Assembly (NCBI GenBank): GCA_017555205.1
Contig: JAFZGW010000009.1
Coordinates: 1 to 64,000 of the forward strand
Origin: Akkermansia sp.
GTDB taxonomy: Bacteria; Verrucomicrobiota; Verrucomicrobiia; Verrucomicrobiales; Akkermansiaceae
DNA length: 64,000 nucleotides
Direction: 5' to 3'
Positions within the stretch are counted from its first letter, which is position 1; every line of letters starts with the position of its first letter. Below are positions 8,277-16,609 of this stretch, piece after piece. The position numbers and the translations under genes were made by a program. The notes beneath the pieces were generated by a model. It ran no database searches and was not told the DNA's origin. It saw only the letters and a program-made list of their open reading frames with translations.

Positions 8277-9393
8277 GGTTGCTGAAGTACCAGATGATAA
8301 GTGAATTGCCAAAGAAGAGATAGACGAGAGCTCCCAGAATAAAGGAGGGTCCGAAAGGCATGGGTTGCCCCCGGCGGACGCGGGCGATTGCTGCAAAAAG
8401 CAGGCCGATGAAACTGCCTGCAACCAAGGCAAACAGGACTCCTTGCCAACCGCATGTTGCGCCGATGGCCAGCGCAATCAGAGCATCGCCGCTGCCCATG
8501 GCTTCTTTGCGTGTGAGTAGGCCTTTGCAAGTGCCGCTGAGTTCCTCATGGTCTTCCAGCGAGAGGACGGTTCCATCTGCCTGTGTGGCGGTGTCGACGG
8601 TGAAGGTGATGTTACCGGGGGCTGTCTTTGCAGAAGTGTTTACGGTAGCCTCCTGCAACTGAACCCGATTAGCGGCTTCCATGAACAGTTCGCTCCACAG
8701 GTAGAGCTCATTACCAATGCGCAGGGCTATGTCGTCCCCCTCTTGCCGGAGTTTCCATGCTCGGGGTTCTTCGTACTGTTGGCGGGAGCCCCCGAAGCAA
8801 AGGCGCCCCAGCAGCGCCGTTATTTTGAGCAAAAGGTAGCCGCTGATGGCGCCGATGATACTCCACATCAACCCCTCAGTGGCTTGCAGCGATTGAGGCT
8901 CGATTTGCCAGGGGGCAAACAGCACGGCCAGAGCTCCGACTGCTGCTGCACTATTTGTCAGTACCGGAAGAACAACCATCTGCTCCTGATCGATACAGAG
9001 CACAGCCAGCATAATCGCAACCCATACGCAGAGCAGTACCTGTGTGGGCAGCGGGTCTGCGGCAAATCGCCAAGCTATGGCAGCAAAGAGCAGGGCAGTA
9101 GCTACTTCCACCAACCAATATCGAATCGAAATGGGTTTGTGGCAGCATGCACTACGACCTCTCAGCAACAACCAGCTGACAATGGGGATATTCAGGTACC
9201 AGGGAATTTCCTTGCGGCAATCCGGACAGAACGAACGGCTCGGCTCATTCACGCTTAACCCACGTGGCATGCGGTAAATGACCACATTGAGAAATGACCC
9301 GATGCAGGCACCGAACATGGCAAAACACAAGGGTAGTAACCACGGCGTGGTTTCGTTCACACTCAGCGTGTAGCTATTCAGTTCCTCCAGCAT
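8266..9393 (-). CDS. Prepilin peptidase (A24 aspartic protease)
   Basis: 375 aa from ATG 9393. It cleaves type IV pilin-like leader peptides and N-methylates them. Seen: GSFLNVVIYR, the CPDC half of the zinc-binding motif, the first catalytic Asp in LCIDQEQM and the second in GSGDALIAL. The second cysteine pair reads SACC instead of CxxC. An insert of about 90 residues lies between the two aspartates. A second ATG at 9402 lies inside the TATAAT -10 box, so 9393 is the better start, 7 nt after that box. Confidence 0.93.
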   Translation of the reverse strand: MLEELNSYTLSVNETTPWLLPLCFAMFGACIGSFLNVVIYRMPRGLSVNEPSRSFCPDCRKEIPWYLNIPIVSWLLLRGRSACCHKPISIRYWLVEVATALLFAAIAWRFAADPLPTQVLLCVWVAIMLAVLCIDQEQMVVLPVLTNSAAAVGALAVLFAPWQIEPQSLQATEGLMWSIIGAISGYLLLKITALLGRLCFGGSRQQYEEPRAWKLRQEGDDIALRIGNELYLWSELFMEAANRVQLQEATVNTSAKTAPGNITFTVDTATQADGTVLSLEDHEELSGTCKGLLTRKEAMGSGDALIALAIGATCGWQGVLFALVAGSFIGLLFAAIARVRRGQPMPFGPSFILGALVYLFFGNSLIIWYFSNLAH

Positions 9394-9400
9394 GGCTGCC

Positions 9401-9429
9401 ATTATACCACACCGGTTGCTTGCTGAAAA
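9401..9429 (-). promoter_or_regulatory. Promoter of the prepilin peptidase operon
   Basis: Minus strand: TTTTCA (9429-9424), 17-bp spacer, TATAAT (9406-9401). The predicted transcription start is at or next to the ATG at 9393, giving an almost leaderless mRNA. Confidence 0.65.
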
Positions 9430-9509
9430 GCCCCTTCTTCTGGCATTTTTAATTTTGACTTCCCAGCAATTAATATTTCAGAAAAGTTAAAAATTTTGTA
9501 ATTTTAGTA

Positions 9510-9537
9510 TTGACAAAGTAAAAAGTGCGTGTATACT
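9510..9537 (+). promoter_or_regulatory. Promoter of the peptidoglycan hydrolase gene
   Basis: TTGACA (9510-9515), 16-bp spacer, TATACT (9532-9537). The ATG at 9547 is 9 nt downstream of the -10 box, predicting a 5' leader of only a few nucleotides. It diverges from the prepilin peptidase promoter about 100 bp away. Confidence 0.75.
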
Positions 9538-9546
9538 GGCCGCCGC

Positions 9547-9978
9547 ATGAGATCTACCATCACAATACTTATGACCGGCATATTGCTGGCGAGCAGTGCG
9601 ATGGCCGAGAATGTAACGGCTCTTCGCCCCGCCATTAATGATGCGGCCGCGAAACATGGAGTGGACCCCGTGTTAATGGAGGCGATTATTCGCCATGAAT
9701 CCGCCAATGCAACGTCCTATTCTGCCCGCCGCAGGAATAATCTGGCCGGCATTATGGGTCGCAAGGGCCAGCGTCGATATGAGAGCAAGGAGGACTGTGT
9801 GCAGGACCTTGCTCAGTTGCTGGCAAAGTACCGCTCCAAGGGTCGTGTGACTGTGGCCCAGATTGGTCGGGTGTACTGTTCCAGTCATAGCTCTTGGACT
9901 AGCCACGTTAATGGCCTGATGGGTCAGATTCGTAAGGGGAAGTTCGGTGAATTGGAGCAGCAGACAACTGCGGAGTAA
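9547..9978 (+). CDS. Secreted lysozyme-like / glucosaminidase-type peptidoglycan hydrolase
   Basis: 143 aa. The start at 9547 opens a signal peptide (MRSTITILMTGILLASSAMA). The mature domain has LMEAIIRHES with a probable catalytic Glu, then NNLAGIM and YESKEDCVQDLAQLLAKY. This order is shared by glucosaminidase and SLT-like enzymes that cut cell-wall glycan. It is a minimal single-domain enzyme with no binding module. It has its own promoter and terminator, so it is probably monocistronic. Confidence 0.75.
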   Translation: MRSTITILMTGILLASSAMAENVTALRPAINDAAAKHGVDPVLMEAIIRHESANATSYSARRRNNLAGIMGRKGQRRYESKEDCVQDLAQLLAKYRSKGRVTVAQIGRVYCSSHSSWTSHVNGLMGQIRKGKFGELEQQTTAE

Positions 9979-10019
9979 ACATCGCATCATCTCAGACTGA
10001 GAGTAAAAACATCTTCACG

Positions 10020-10052
10020 CCCTACAGCTTTGCGGCTGTAGGGTGTTTTTTA
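10020..10052 (+). terminator. Rho-independent terminator of the peptidoglycan hydrolase gene
   Basis: CCCTACAGC (10020-10028) pairs with GCTGTAGGG (10035-10043), followed by GTGTTTTTTATT. The T-run runs directly into the -35 box of the next gene. Confidence 0.85.
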
Positions 10053-10081
10053 TTGCTGTTCGTTGGGAGCTGTGCTATAAC
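10053..10081 (+). promoter_or_regulatory. Promoter of the small membrane protein gene
   Basis: TTGCTG (10053-10058), 17-bp spacer, TATAAC (10076-10081) preceded by an extended -10 TGC. The ATG at 10089 is 7 nt after the -10 box, predicting a leaderless transcript. Confidence 0.7.
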
Positions 10082-10088
10082 TCATTGT

Positions 10089-10523
10089 ATGAAGTCGGGC
10101 TTATGCTGTATGGTACGAATCGTCGGGTTGAGCTGTGTGGCTATGTGGCTCTTGCTTAATCTGGTGGGGTGGTTTTTTTGTGGTTCGTATGCTCAGGTGG
10201 GGGGAGGTTGGCGTATGGGCGGCTTTCTGATTTGGGGTGCGTTGTTGAGTTTGGGGCCGCTCTTGATGTCTGCCCCACCTGTGCAGGCAGATGGTTGTAT
10301 GATGTGGCGGGCACCGTTGACGGCGGCTCGCGGTATACCTTTACTGCTATGGCTGGTGTGTTTGGGGCGTGTAGTTGAGGTGCCATTGAATACCCCGAGA
10401 TATTACAGCTATGATGCCGGCATGATTATCATGGCCGGGCTGCTCTACCTTTTGTTGCTGACCTTAGTGGCTCTTGTGCTGGGCTTGTTGATAAGTTGGC
10501 TTACGCGATTGCTACATAAGTGA
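10089..10523 (+). CDS. Small integral membrane protein, unknown
   Basis: 144 aa, starting at the ATG placed immediately after its promoter. I see about four hydrophobic helices: near residues 6-30, 42-62, 80-95 and 108-138. No conserved motif is recognisable. It is flanked by terminators on both sides, so it is a single-gene unit. It may be a lineage-specific membrane protein. Confidence 0.6.
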   Translation: MKSGLCCMVRIVGLSCVAMWLLLNLVGWFFCGSYAQVGGGWRMGGFLIWGALLSLGPLLMSAPPVQADGCMMWRAPLTAARGIPLLLWLVCLGRVVEVPLNTPRYYSYDAGMIIMAGLLYLLLLTLVALVLGLLISWLTRLLHK

Positions 10524-10528
10524 TAATG

Positions 10529-10563
10529 AAAAAGTCGGGTTGACCTGCATGGTCAACCCGACT
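10529..10563. terminator. Bidirectional terminator between convergent genes
   Basis: AGTCGGGTTGACC (10533-10545) and GGTCAACCCGACT (10551-10563) form a perfect 13-bp stem. On the minus strand it is followed by TTTTT, so it ends the aminotransferase transcript. Reading from the left it follows the small membrane gene. Confidence 0.88.
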
Positions 10564-10586
10564 GTATGGTGTAAAATTGCTATTAT

Positions 10587-11678
10587 TTACTTGAGTTTGA
10601 GCACGTCGACAACGGCGGAAGTGATTTCCTTCATGTCGTCGAGGCAGAGCTCGCCCATGTGGGCAATGCGGAAGGTCTTATCCTTCAGGCCACCATAGCC
10701 GTTACCCAGCTGCATGTTGCGCTCAGCCAGAGCCTTGTTGAGCTCGGGAATGGAAATAAGCTCGGAGCAACCCTTGGGATGTGCGTCGATGACAGTGAGG
10801 GTCTTGGAGAGGTACTTGCGGTTGGGGTACACGCGGAAGTACTCATCTGCCCAAGCACGGGTAAACTCAGCGCACTGCTCGTGGCGGGCAAAGCGGTTTT
10901 CGATGCCTTCCTCGTTGACAATCTTCTGCAGCTGCTTGTCAAGAGCATACATGAGGGAAAGGCAGGGGGTGGAGGTGTACTGATAGTTCTTCTTGTCGAT
11001 GAAGTCCCAGAGCGTGCGCAGGTCGAAGTAAAGACCACGATTGGCAACCTCGGCTGTGCGGTCATAGGCCTTGCGGCTCATAGCGCAGATGGCCAGACCG
11101 GGGGGCAGGGCGAGAGCTTTCTGCGTGGAGGTGATGAGTACGTCAATGCCCAGCTTGTCGGTCTCAATTTTGGAGCCTGCTGCGGAGGAAACGGCGTCCA
11201 CACACCATACCACATCGGGGTATTTCTTCATAACCTCAGCAATCTCTTCTACCGGGTTCTGGATACCGGAGGAAGTTTCATTGTGAGTCACCGTAATGAG
11301 GTCATACTTACCGGTAGAAAGAGCGGCATCTACCATTTCAGGGGTGGTGGGTTCGCCCATTTCGCTGGAGAACTTCTCAGCGGGAATGCCGTTGGCAATG
11401 GCCATCTTATACCACTTATCACCGAAGGCACCCACAGAGAATACGGCAGCACGCTTGGCGGTGCAGGAGCGAATGGCCCCTTCCATCAGGCCGGAACCGG
11501 AAGAGGTGGAGAGCAGAATGCGGTTATCGGTATAGAGAATCTTCTGCATGTTGTCAGAAATGCGCTTCTGAATCTCAGAGGCCTTCTTAGAGCGGTGCCC
11601 AATCATCGGCAAACTCATTTCTGCAAGAATATCTTCCGACACGACCGTCGGACCCGGAATAAACAGTTTAATAGCCAT
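10587..11678 (-). CDS. Class V PLP aminotransferase (serine/alanine-glyoxylate type)
   Basis: 363 aa. The N-terminus MAIKLFIPGPTVVSEDIL and the HRS motif in MIGHRSKKASEI are typical of the alanine-glyoxylate / serine-glyoxylate / 2-aminoethylphosphonate branch of class V aminotransferases. The PLP lysine is in ITSTQKALALPPGLA, preceded by CVDAVSSAAGS with the Asp that holds the pyridine nitrogen. Substrate cannot be settled from sequence; phosphoserine use as a serine-biosynthesis substitute is possible. The ATG at 11678 rather than the one two codons upstream fits family starts. It is isolated and monocistronic. Confidence 0.85.
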   Translation of the reverse strand: MAIKLFIPGPTVVSEDILAEMSLPMIGHRSKKASEIQKRISDNMQKILYTDNRILLSTSSGSGLMEGAIRSCTAKRAAVFSVGAFGDKWYKMAIANGIPAEKFSSEMGEPTTPEMVDAALSTGKYDLITVTHNETSSGIQNPVEEIAEVMKKYPDVVWCVDAVSSAAGSKIETDKLGIDVLITSTQKALALPPGLAICAMSRKAYDRTAEVANRGLYFDLRTLWDFIDKKNYQYTSTPCLSLMYALDKQLQKIVNEEGIENRFARHEQCAEFTRAWADEYFRVYPNRKYLSKTLTVIDAHPKGCSELISIPELNKALAERNMQLGNGYGGLKDKTFRIAHMGELCLDDMKEITSAVVDVLKLK

Positions 11679-11806
11679 AGGCAATGTATATATTTAGGTG
11701 AACACTATATTTCTACCATACTCCCGCCAGAAATGCGAGAATAAAGTTGCTTGTTGACAAAAATGAATATTGCAATGTGAAGAAAATGGTGTAAGATGCA
11801 ACGTAT

Positions 11807-12838
11807 ATGAAGTTCATCAGCCGTTATGCCTTTCTTCTGCTTGCTGCCTGCTGTCTCTGCCCGGCTGTGGCCGAGGCTCAGTCCGGCAAGTCTGCCAGCC
11901 CCAAGAATCCGCGCATTGTTAACCGAGTTGCAGCTACGGTGAATGGTCGTCCTATTACGGCTGCTGAGGTTCGCTTCCGTATGGACCCTTACGTGCGTGA
12001 GTTGGCCATGCTCTACCCCCGTCAAGGGCCTCGCTTCAATGCTGAACTGATTAAGGCAAAGAAGGCGGTGCTCGATGAGCTTGTGGAGCGTGAGTTGGTT
12101 TTGGGTGAGTTTGATAGCCGTAATTTGGTGTACCCCGATTCTGCCGTAAACGAGGAAATCAGCCGCCGTGTACTCAACCAGTTTAACGGAGACCGTGATC
12201 TTCTGCTCACCAGCCTGCGCAAGCGTGGTCTGAGCTATAGTGAGTACCGTGACTCTGTGCGTAAGGAACTTGCCGTTGCTGCCATGCGCAGCTCCCGCTA
12301 TGACCGCGGCATTCCTCCCACCCCTGATGAGATTCGCGCTGAGTATCAGGCCACAAAGGCTGATTATCGTGATATGACGAAAGACTCGATTCAGTTCGAT
12401 AAGATTTTCATCCCTTCTATCGACCCGAGCGATCCTAATGTTACCCCTGAGCAGCAATATGAGCTGGCTGAGAAGGTGGCAGCCGGCATTCGCTCCGGCG
12501 AGATGACTTTCGATAGTGCTGCCCGTCAGTACTCCCATGACCGCTGCTCTCAGGATGGTGGCCGCTGGCCCTATGTAAAGCGTAGTGATTTGGCTGTGGA
12601 GTTTGCTAACATTGTGTTCTCTCTGCCTGAAAACAAGGTTGCCGGTCCTCTGGTCGATAAAGCCGGTTTCACGATTGTGCGCGTCATTGGTAAGCGCCAG
12701 GCTCCGGCTCCGGCCTTGTCTGCACCCGGGGTGAAGGAGCGTGTTGATGACTCCGTGCGTCGCAAGATGAATGAAAAACGCTATCGCGCTTGGGTCGATC
12801 GTTTGCGCAACAAAGCCGTTATTCGCACGTTCATCTGA
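11807..12838 (+). CDS. SurA-like periplasmic peptidyl-prolyl isomerase
   Basis: 343 aa with a signal peptide (cleavage near Ala24). Residues about 35-180 match a SurA N-terminal chaperone domain (NRVAATVNGRPITAAEV). One parvulin-type PPIase domain lies at about 205-300, with FDKIFIP, FDSAARQYSHDRCSQDGGRWPYV and GPLVDKAGFTIVRV. It should help fold outer-membrane and secreted proteins. SurA of E. coli has two parvulin domains; here there is one. A TTGCAA-16-TAAGAT promoter-like pair ends 9 nt before the ATG (weak). Confidence 0.88.
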   Translation: MKFISRYAFLLLAACCLCPAVAEAQSGKSASPKNPRIVNRVAATVNGRPITAAEVRFRMDPYVRELAMLYPRQGPRFNAELIKAKKAVLDELVERELVLGEFDSRNLVYPDSAVNEEISRRVLNQFNGDRDLLLTSLRKRGLSYSEYRDSVRKELAVAAMRSSRYDRGIPPTPDEIRAEYQATKADYRDMTKDSIQFDKIFIPSIDPSDPNVTPEQQYELAEKVAAGIRSGEMTFDSAARQYSHDRCSQDGGRWPYVKRSDLAVEFANIVFSLPENKVAGPLVDKAGFTIVRVIGKRQAPAPALSAPGVKERVDDSVRRKMNEKRYRAWVDRLRNKAVIRTFI

Positions 12839-12875
12839 TTAGTCGGCGTTTGTTGCATTACTGAACTTCTGCTGA

Positions 12876-12908
12876 ATGGCAATTTTGCTTGCAAAATTGC
12901 CATTTTTG
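12876..12908 (+). terminator. Terminator of the SurA-like gene
   Basis: ATGGCAATTTTGC (12876-12888) and GCAAAATTGCCAT (12891-12903) form a 13-bp stem followed by TTTTT. Confidence 0.85.
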
Positions 12909-12926
12909 CGTTACCCTTGGTGCGCG

Positions 12927-14003
12927 ATGAATATCAAACTGTTTAAGGACCTTTGCGAGGCAACCGGTGCATCCGGTTTTGAGTACGGCATTCGTGACCT
13001 TATCATTAAGGAAATGACGCCGATGGCTGACTCCATCACCGTGGACAACATCGGCAATGTTACCGCTCTCATCAAGGGTAAGAGCAGCGATAAGAAGATT
13101 ATGTGCGCTGCTCACATGGATGAGATTGGCTTTATTGTTCGCCACATCGATGATAATGGCTTCATCCGCATTCTGCCCCTCGGTGGTTTTGACCCCAAGA
13201 CGCTGACGGCTCAGCGTGTGATTGTGCATGGTACTAAGGATCTTCCCGGCTGCATGGGTGTGAAGCCCATTCATGTGATGAGCCCTGAGGAGCGCACCAA
13301 GATGCCCGCTGTTACTGACTATGTAGTGGATGTTGGTCTGCCCAAGGAGGAGGTGGAGAAGTACGTCTCTCTCGGCGACTCCATCACGCGCGTAGGTGAC
13401 TTGGTGGAGATGGGCGATTGCCTGAATGTGAAGAGCATCGACAACCGTGGCGGTTGCTTCCTGCTCATCGAGGCCATTCGTTCCATTCTCGAGGCCGGTG
13501 AGAAGCCCTGCTATGACCTCTATGCCGTGTTCTCCGTGCAGGAGGAGGTGGGCCTGCGTGGTGCTCAGGTCGCTACTTTGGCTATTCAGCCTGATTTCTC
13601 CTTTGCTCTCGATGTGACCATCGCTTTCGATACTCCCGGTTCCGGTAGCCACGACAAGTGCACCGTGCTGGGCAAGGGTACTGCTATCAAGGTTTATGAC
13701 GGTACTCTTATCACCGACAACCGCATGGTGAAGTTCATGCAAGCTCTCTGCGATGAGAAGGAAATCCCCTACCAGCTTGAGCTGCTTGCAGCCGGCGGTA
13801 CGGATGCCGGCGCCATGCAGAAATTCTGCGCCGGTGGTTCCATTGCCGGTGCCGTTTCCATCCCGGTGCGTAACGTTCACCAGAGCATTGAGATGGCTCA
13901 CAAGACCGACATTCAGGCTAGTGTGGACCTGCTTGCCGCCTGCTTCTCCTCTCTGACCCGCTGGGATTGGAGCTGGGAGCGCAAGGTGCGCACTCTTTCC
14001 TGA
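12927..14003 (+). CDS. M42-family metallo-aminopeptidase
   Basis: 358 aa from the ATG at 12927 (MNIKLFKDLCEATGASG matches the family start; the upstream in-frame Met lies in the terminator). M42 enzymes are cytosolic tetrahedral aminopeptidases with two metals. The visible ligands are AAHMDEIGFIV, SIDNRGGC, SVQEEVGLRGAQ with the paired Glu residues, ALDVTIAFD and the C-terminal RNVHQSIEM. The family includes glutamyl and leucyl aminopeptidases and mis-annotated endoglucanases. Codon use is that of a well-expressed gene. Confidence 0.93.
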   Translation: MNIKLFKDLCEATGASGFEYGIRDLIIKEMTPMADSITVDNIGNVTALIKGKSSDKKIMCAAHMDEIGFIVRHIDDNGFIRILPLGGFDPKTLTAQRVIVHGTKDLPGCMGVKPIHVMSPEERTKMPAVTDYVVDVGLPKEEVEKYVSLGDSITRVGDLVEMGDCLNVKSIDNRGGCFLLIEAIRSILEAGEKPCYDLYAVFSVQEEVGLRGAQVATLAIQPDFSFALDVTIAFDTPGSGSHDKCTVLGKGTAIKVYDGTLITDNRMVKFMQALCDEKEIPYQLELLAAGGTDAGAMQKFCAGGSIAGAVSIPVRNVHQSIEMAHKTDIQASVDLLAACFSSLTRWDWSWERKVRTLS

Positions 14004-14018
14004 TTAATCTTTCAGCAC

Positions 14019-14056
14019 CATGGGGTTCGGTAGAGTTCTGCCGAACCCCATGTTTC
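14019..14056 (+). terminator. Terminator of the M42 peptidase gene
   Basis: CATGGGGTTCGG (14019-14030) pairs perfectly with CCGAACCCCATG (14041-14052), followed by TTTC. Confidence 0.75.
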
Positions 14057-14065
14057 ATTCTCCCT

Positions 14066-14366
14066 ATGATTGATAAATTGACGGCAAAGAAAATCATGCT
14101 GCACCCGGCTGCGGTTGTTGCCATTCTCTACACGTTGACTAATGTTGTGTACTGGGGCTGGTTGTCGGAAAGTGGGATTATGCCGGTTATCGGCGAGATT
14201 TTTGCCCTGTTTTTACCGGTGGTGTGAATGCGGCCCTCATCGTGCTGTGCAGCTGTTGCCCGGAGTTCCGCACATGGGGTGGCGGTACGCTGCTGCCACG
14301 GTTGCTTATGCTGTGCTGACCGGAGCGATTGCTATAATCGTCCTCTTGATTTTCCGCATGCGCTGA
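14066..14366 (+). pseudogene. Small three-helix membrane protein broken by two frameshifts
   Basis: The first frame (ATG 14066) encodes 53 aa with two hydrophobic segments and stops at 14225. The coding sense continues without a stop in a second frame (NAALIVLCSCCPEFRTW, from about 14227). It then moves to a third frame from about 14280 (WRYAAATVAYAVLTGAI, ending FRMR at 14366). The joined product would be a plausible protein of about 98 aa with three membrane helices. The first shift looks like a duplicated GT in GTGGTGTG, the second like one lost base near TGGGGT. It could instead be assembly error, or the 53-aa protein could be real. Confidence 0.5.
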
Positions 14367-14391
14367 TGGAGCGTTTTCCCTGACATTCAGA

Positions 14392-14420
14392 TTGACTTTG
14401 CGGGGCTTGTGTGCTAATAT
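14392..14420 (+). promoter_or_regulatory. tyrS promoter
   Basis: TTGACT (14392-14397), 17-bp spacer, TAATAT (14415-14420). It leaves a leader of roughly 20 nt before the ATG at 14449. Confidence 0.75.
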
Positions 14421-14448
14421 GCTGCGACTTCAAAACCTCAAACCGCTT

Positions 14449-15669
14449 ATGACTTTTTACGAAGAACTCGAATGGCGTGGGCTTGTGAACCAGATTTCCA
14501 GCCCCGATCTGATTGAAAAGCTCAACAAAGGCGGGCTGACCTTCTACATCGGCACAGATCCGACGGCGGACAGCCTGCATCTGGGCCACTATTCCAGTTT
14601 CCTGATTACCAGGCGTCTGCGCAATGCCGGTCACACCCCGCTGCTGCTGGTGGGCTTGGCAACGGGCCTTATCGGCGATCCCCGTGGTACGGTGGAGCGT
14701 GAGCTGAAGCAGAAGGAAGAAGTTTTCCGTAACTACGAATCTCTGAAGGCTCAGGTGGAAAAGCTTTTCGGCTTCGAGGTGGTGAATAACTACGACTGGA
14801 TTAATCAGCTGAATGTCATTGATTTCTTCCGCGATTTTGGTAAGTATATCAACGTGGGCTACATGCTGACCAAGGATCACGTACGCCGCCAGATGGAGAG
14901 CGGTATATCCTACGCCGAGTTCTCTTACATGCTTATTCAGGCTATTGACTTCAAATACCTGCACGAGAATCGTGGCGTGGATTTGCAGGTGGCCGGTAGC
15001 GACCAGTGGGGGAATATCACCACCGGTATCGAGCTTATTCGCAAGACTACAGGTGACGAGGTGTATGCGCTTACTATGCCCTTGGTAACTGACTCTCAGG
15101 GTAATAAGTTCGGCAAGAGTGAGGGTAATGCTTTGTGGCTCGATAAGAACAAGACGTCTCCCTACCAGCTCTACCAGTTCCTTATCAATGCCGAAGATTC
15201 ACAGGTTATCACTTACCTTAAGCGCTTGACTTTCCTGACTCCTGAGCAGATTATGGAGATTGAGGCTGAGCATACTGCGCACCCTGAGCAGCGCTTGGCT
15301 CAGCAGGCTCTCGCCCGCGAAATCATTACTGACTTGCACGGTGCAGAAGAGTTTGAAAAAGCAGTGGATATTTCGCGCAAACTCTTTGCCGGTGACTTTA
15401 AGAGCCTGAGCTTGGCCGATGTGAAAGCCGGCATGAGCAATGTGCCGCATGTTAAACTTAGCTCCGGTGCATTGGTCGATGTGTTGGTGAGCAGCAAGGT
15501 TTGCGCCTCTAAGCGCGAGGCTCGTGAGTTCATTGGTAACGGTGCAATCTCCTTGAATGGTGATGTGGTGAAAGACCCCGCATTTGAGGTGACACCTGAG
15601 CTTGCCATTGGCGGCGAGGTGCTTGTCATTCGCCGTGGCAAGAAGAAGTTCTACCTCGGCGAGTTCTGA
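14449..15669 (+). CDS. tyrS: Tyrosyl-tRNA synthetase
   Basis: 406 aa. The class I HIGH-like motif is LHLGHYSS and the KMSKS equivalent is KFGKSEGN. A C-terminal S4 RNA-binding domain covers about residues 340-406 (VDVLVSSKVCASKREAREFI). The start at 14449 (MTFYEELEWRGLVNQ) matches family N-termini and lies downstream of a strong promoter, whereas the earlier in-frame TTG/ATG codons overlap it. The next gene starts 8 nt after the stop and is probably co-transcribed. Confidence 0.97.
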   Translation: MTFYEELEWRGLVNQISSPDLIEKLNKGGLTFYIGTDPTADSLHLGHYSSFLITRRLRNAGHTPLLLVGLATGLIGDPRGTVERELKQKEEVFRNYESLKAQVEKLFGFEVVNNYDWINQLNVIDFFRDFGKYINVGYMLTKDHVRRQMESGISYAEFSYMLIQAIDFKYLHENRGVDLQVAGSDQWGNITTGIELIRKTTGDEVYALTMPLVTDSQGNKFGKSEGNALWLDKNKTSPYQLYQFLINAEDSQVITYLKRLTFLTPEQIMEIEAEHTAHPEQRLAQQALAREIITDLHGAEEFEKAVDISRKLFAGDFKSLSLADVKAGMSNVPHVKLSSGALVDVLVSSKVCASKREAREFIGNGAISLNGDVVKDPAFEVTPELAIGGEVLVIRRGKKKFYLGEF

Positions 15670-15676
15670 TGCGCTC

Positions 15677-16546
15677 ATGCGGTTTGCGCTTGCCATAGCA
15701 ACTGTTGCAGCCCTCTGTCCCATTGCGGTGCAGGGGGCGGAGCCGCAGAATGCCATGCCGCCGGCTCTGCTGGAAGCTATCGCCGGCAACGAGCCGTACT
15801 GTTCATTGGTTGAGTACGGCCTGCCGCTTATTAACACTACGGCGGAGGTCGAGTCGTTGCCCGTAGAGCTTCGGCTTTCCCGGGCTGCGGCCATTAAGCG
15901 AGTCTTGCTGGGACAGATGGTGAGGGCAAAAGCCGAACGTCACCGCGTCAGCCCGGAAAACTATGCGCTCTCCGCTCAACGTGCCGTTGAGTTAGGGACT
16001 CCAATGGTCTTTGCCTTGTATATGCAGCTGGAGGCTCAGGGGGAACTCTCATCCCGCGCCCGTTATACCGTGCGTGAAGCTCTGCGGCAACTATATAGCG
16101 ACTACAGGGTACATGAGCTTGACCTGCGCTTGTTTGTGGAAACCTCACATTTGGCGCCGGAGGATATATTGGACGCCGCTGGATGGCTGCCTATGGAAGT
16201 GCTGTTCAGTCCGGTATATGAACGCGATTTTACAGCAGAAGGCCTTGAGCGGCAGTATAAAGAGTTAGGTGGGTTGGTTTCTGAGCTCGCAGCGGTATAT
16301 ACCTCCGTTCAGAGTGCGGAGCAGGCTCAGAGTGCTGCTGATAAATTGTTGCCTCTGCTGGTACGCTATGCCGCCACCCAAGGAACACGTAAACTTGCTA
16401 CCGCGGAGCAGCTTCAGGGGTGGCGCGCTCGCTACGGCCTTCTGTACCGTGATTTACCGCACTTGAATGAGCAGCGTCGCCGTGTGCAGCAGGCTAATTA
16501 TTTTGACTGTGTGAAGCTGCGAATCATTGATTACTTCCTTAATTGA
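15677..16546 (+). CDS. Secreted hypothetical protein downstream of tyrS
   Basis: 289 aa starting at the ATG at 15677, which opens a signal peptide (MRFALAIATVAALCPIAVQG). The mature protein is helical and charged, with no transmembrane segment and no motif I recognise. It contains YDCV-like single cysteines only. Because it begins 8 nt after tyrS it should be transcribed with it, although no functional link is evident. Confidence 0.65.
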   Translation: MRFALAIATVAALCPIAVQGAEPQNAMPPALLEAIAGNEPYCSLVEYGLPLINTTAEVESLPVELRLSRAAAIKRVLLGQMVRAKAERHRVSPENYALSAQRAVELGTPMVFALYMQLEAQGELSSRARYTVREALRQLYSDYRVHELDLRLFVETSHLAPEDILDAAGWLPMEVLFSPVYERDFTAEGLERQYKELGGLVSELAAVYTSVQSAEQAQSAADKLLPLLVRYAATQGTRKLATAEQLQGWRARYGLLYRDLPHLNEQRRRVQQANYFDCVKLRIIDYFLN

Positions 16547-16609
16547 GTTTGATTGGGGGAGGGGGCTTTCTGCTTGACTTAGCACCTTGTTTATGGTAGA
16601 AGATAAGGC

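Noticed and set aside
12858..13901. A 347-codon open frame antisense to the M42 peptidase gene
   Set aside because: The sense frame has complete M42 metal ligands. The antisense product has no domain and an atypical composition.
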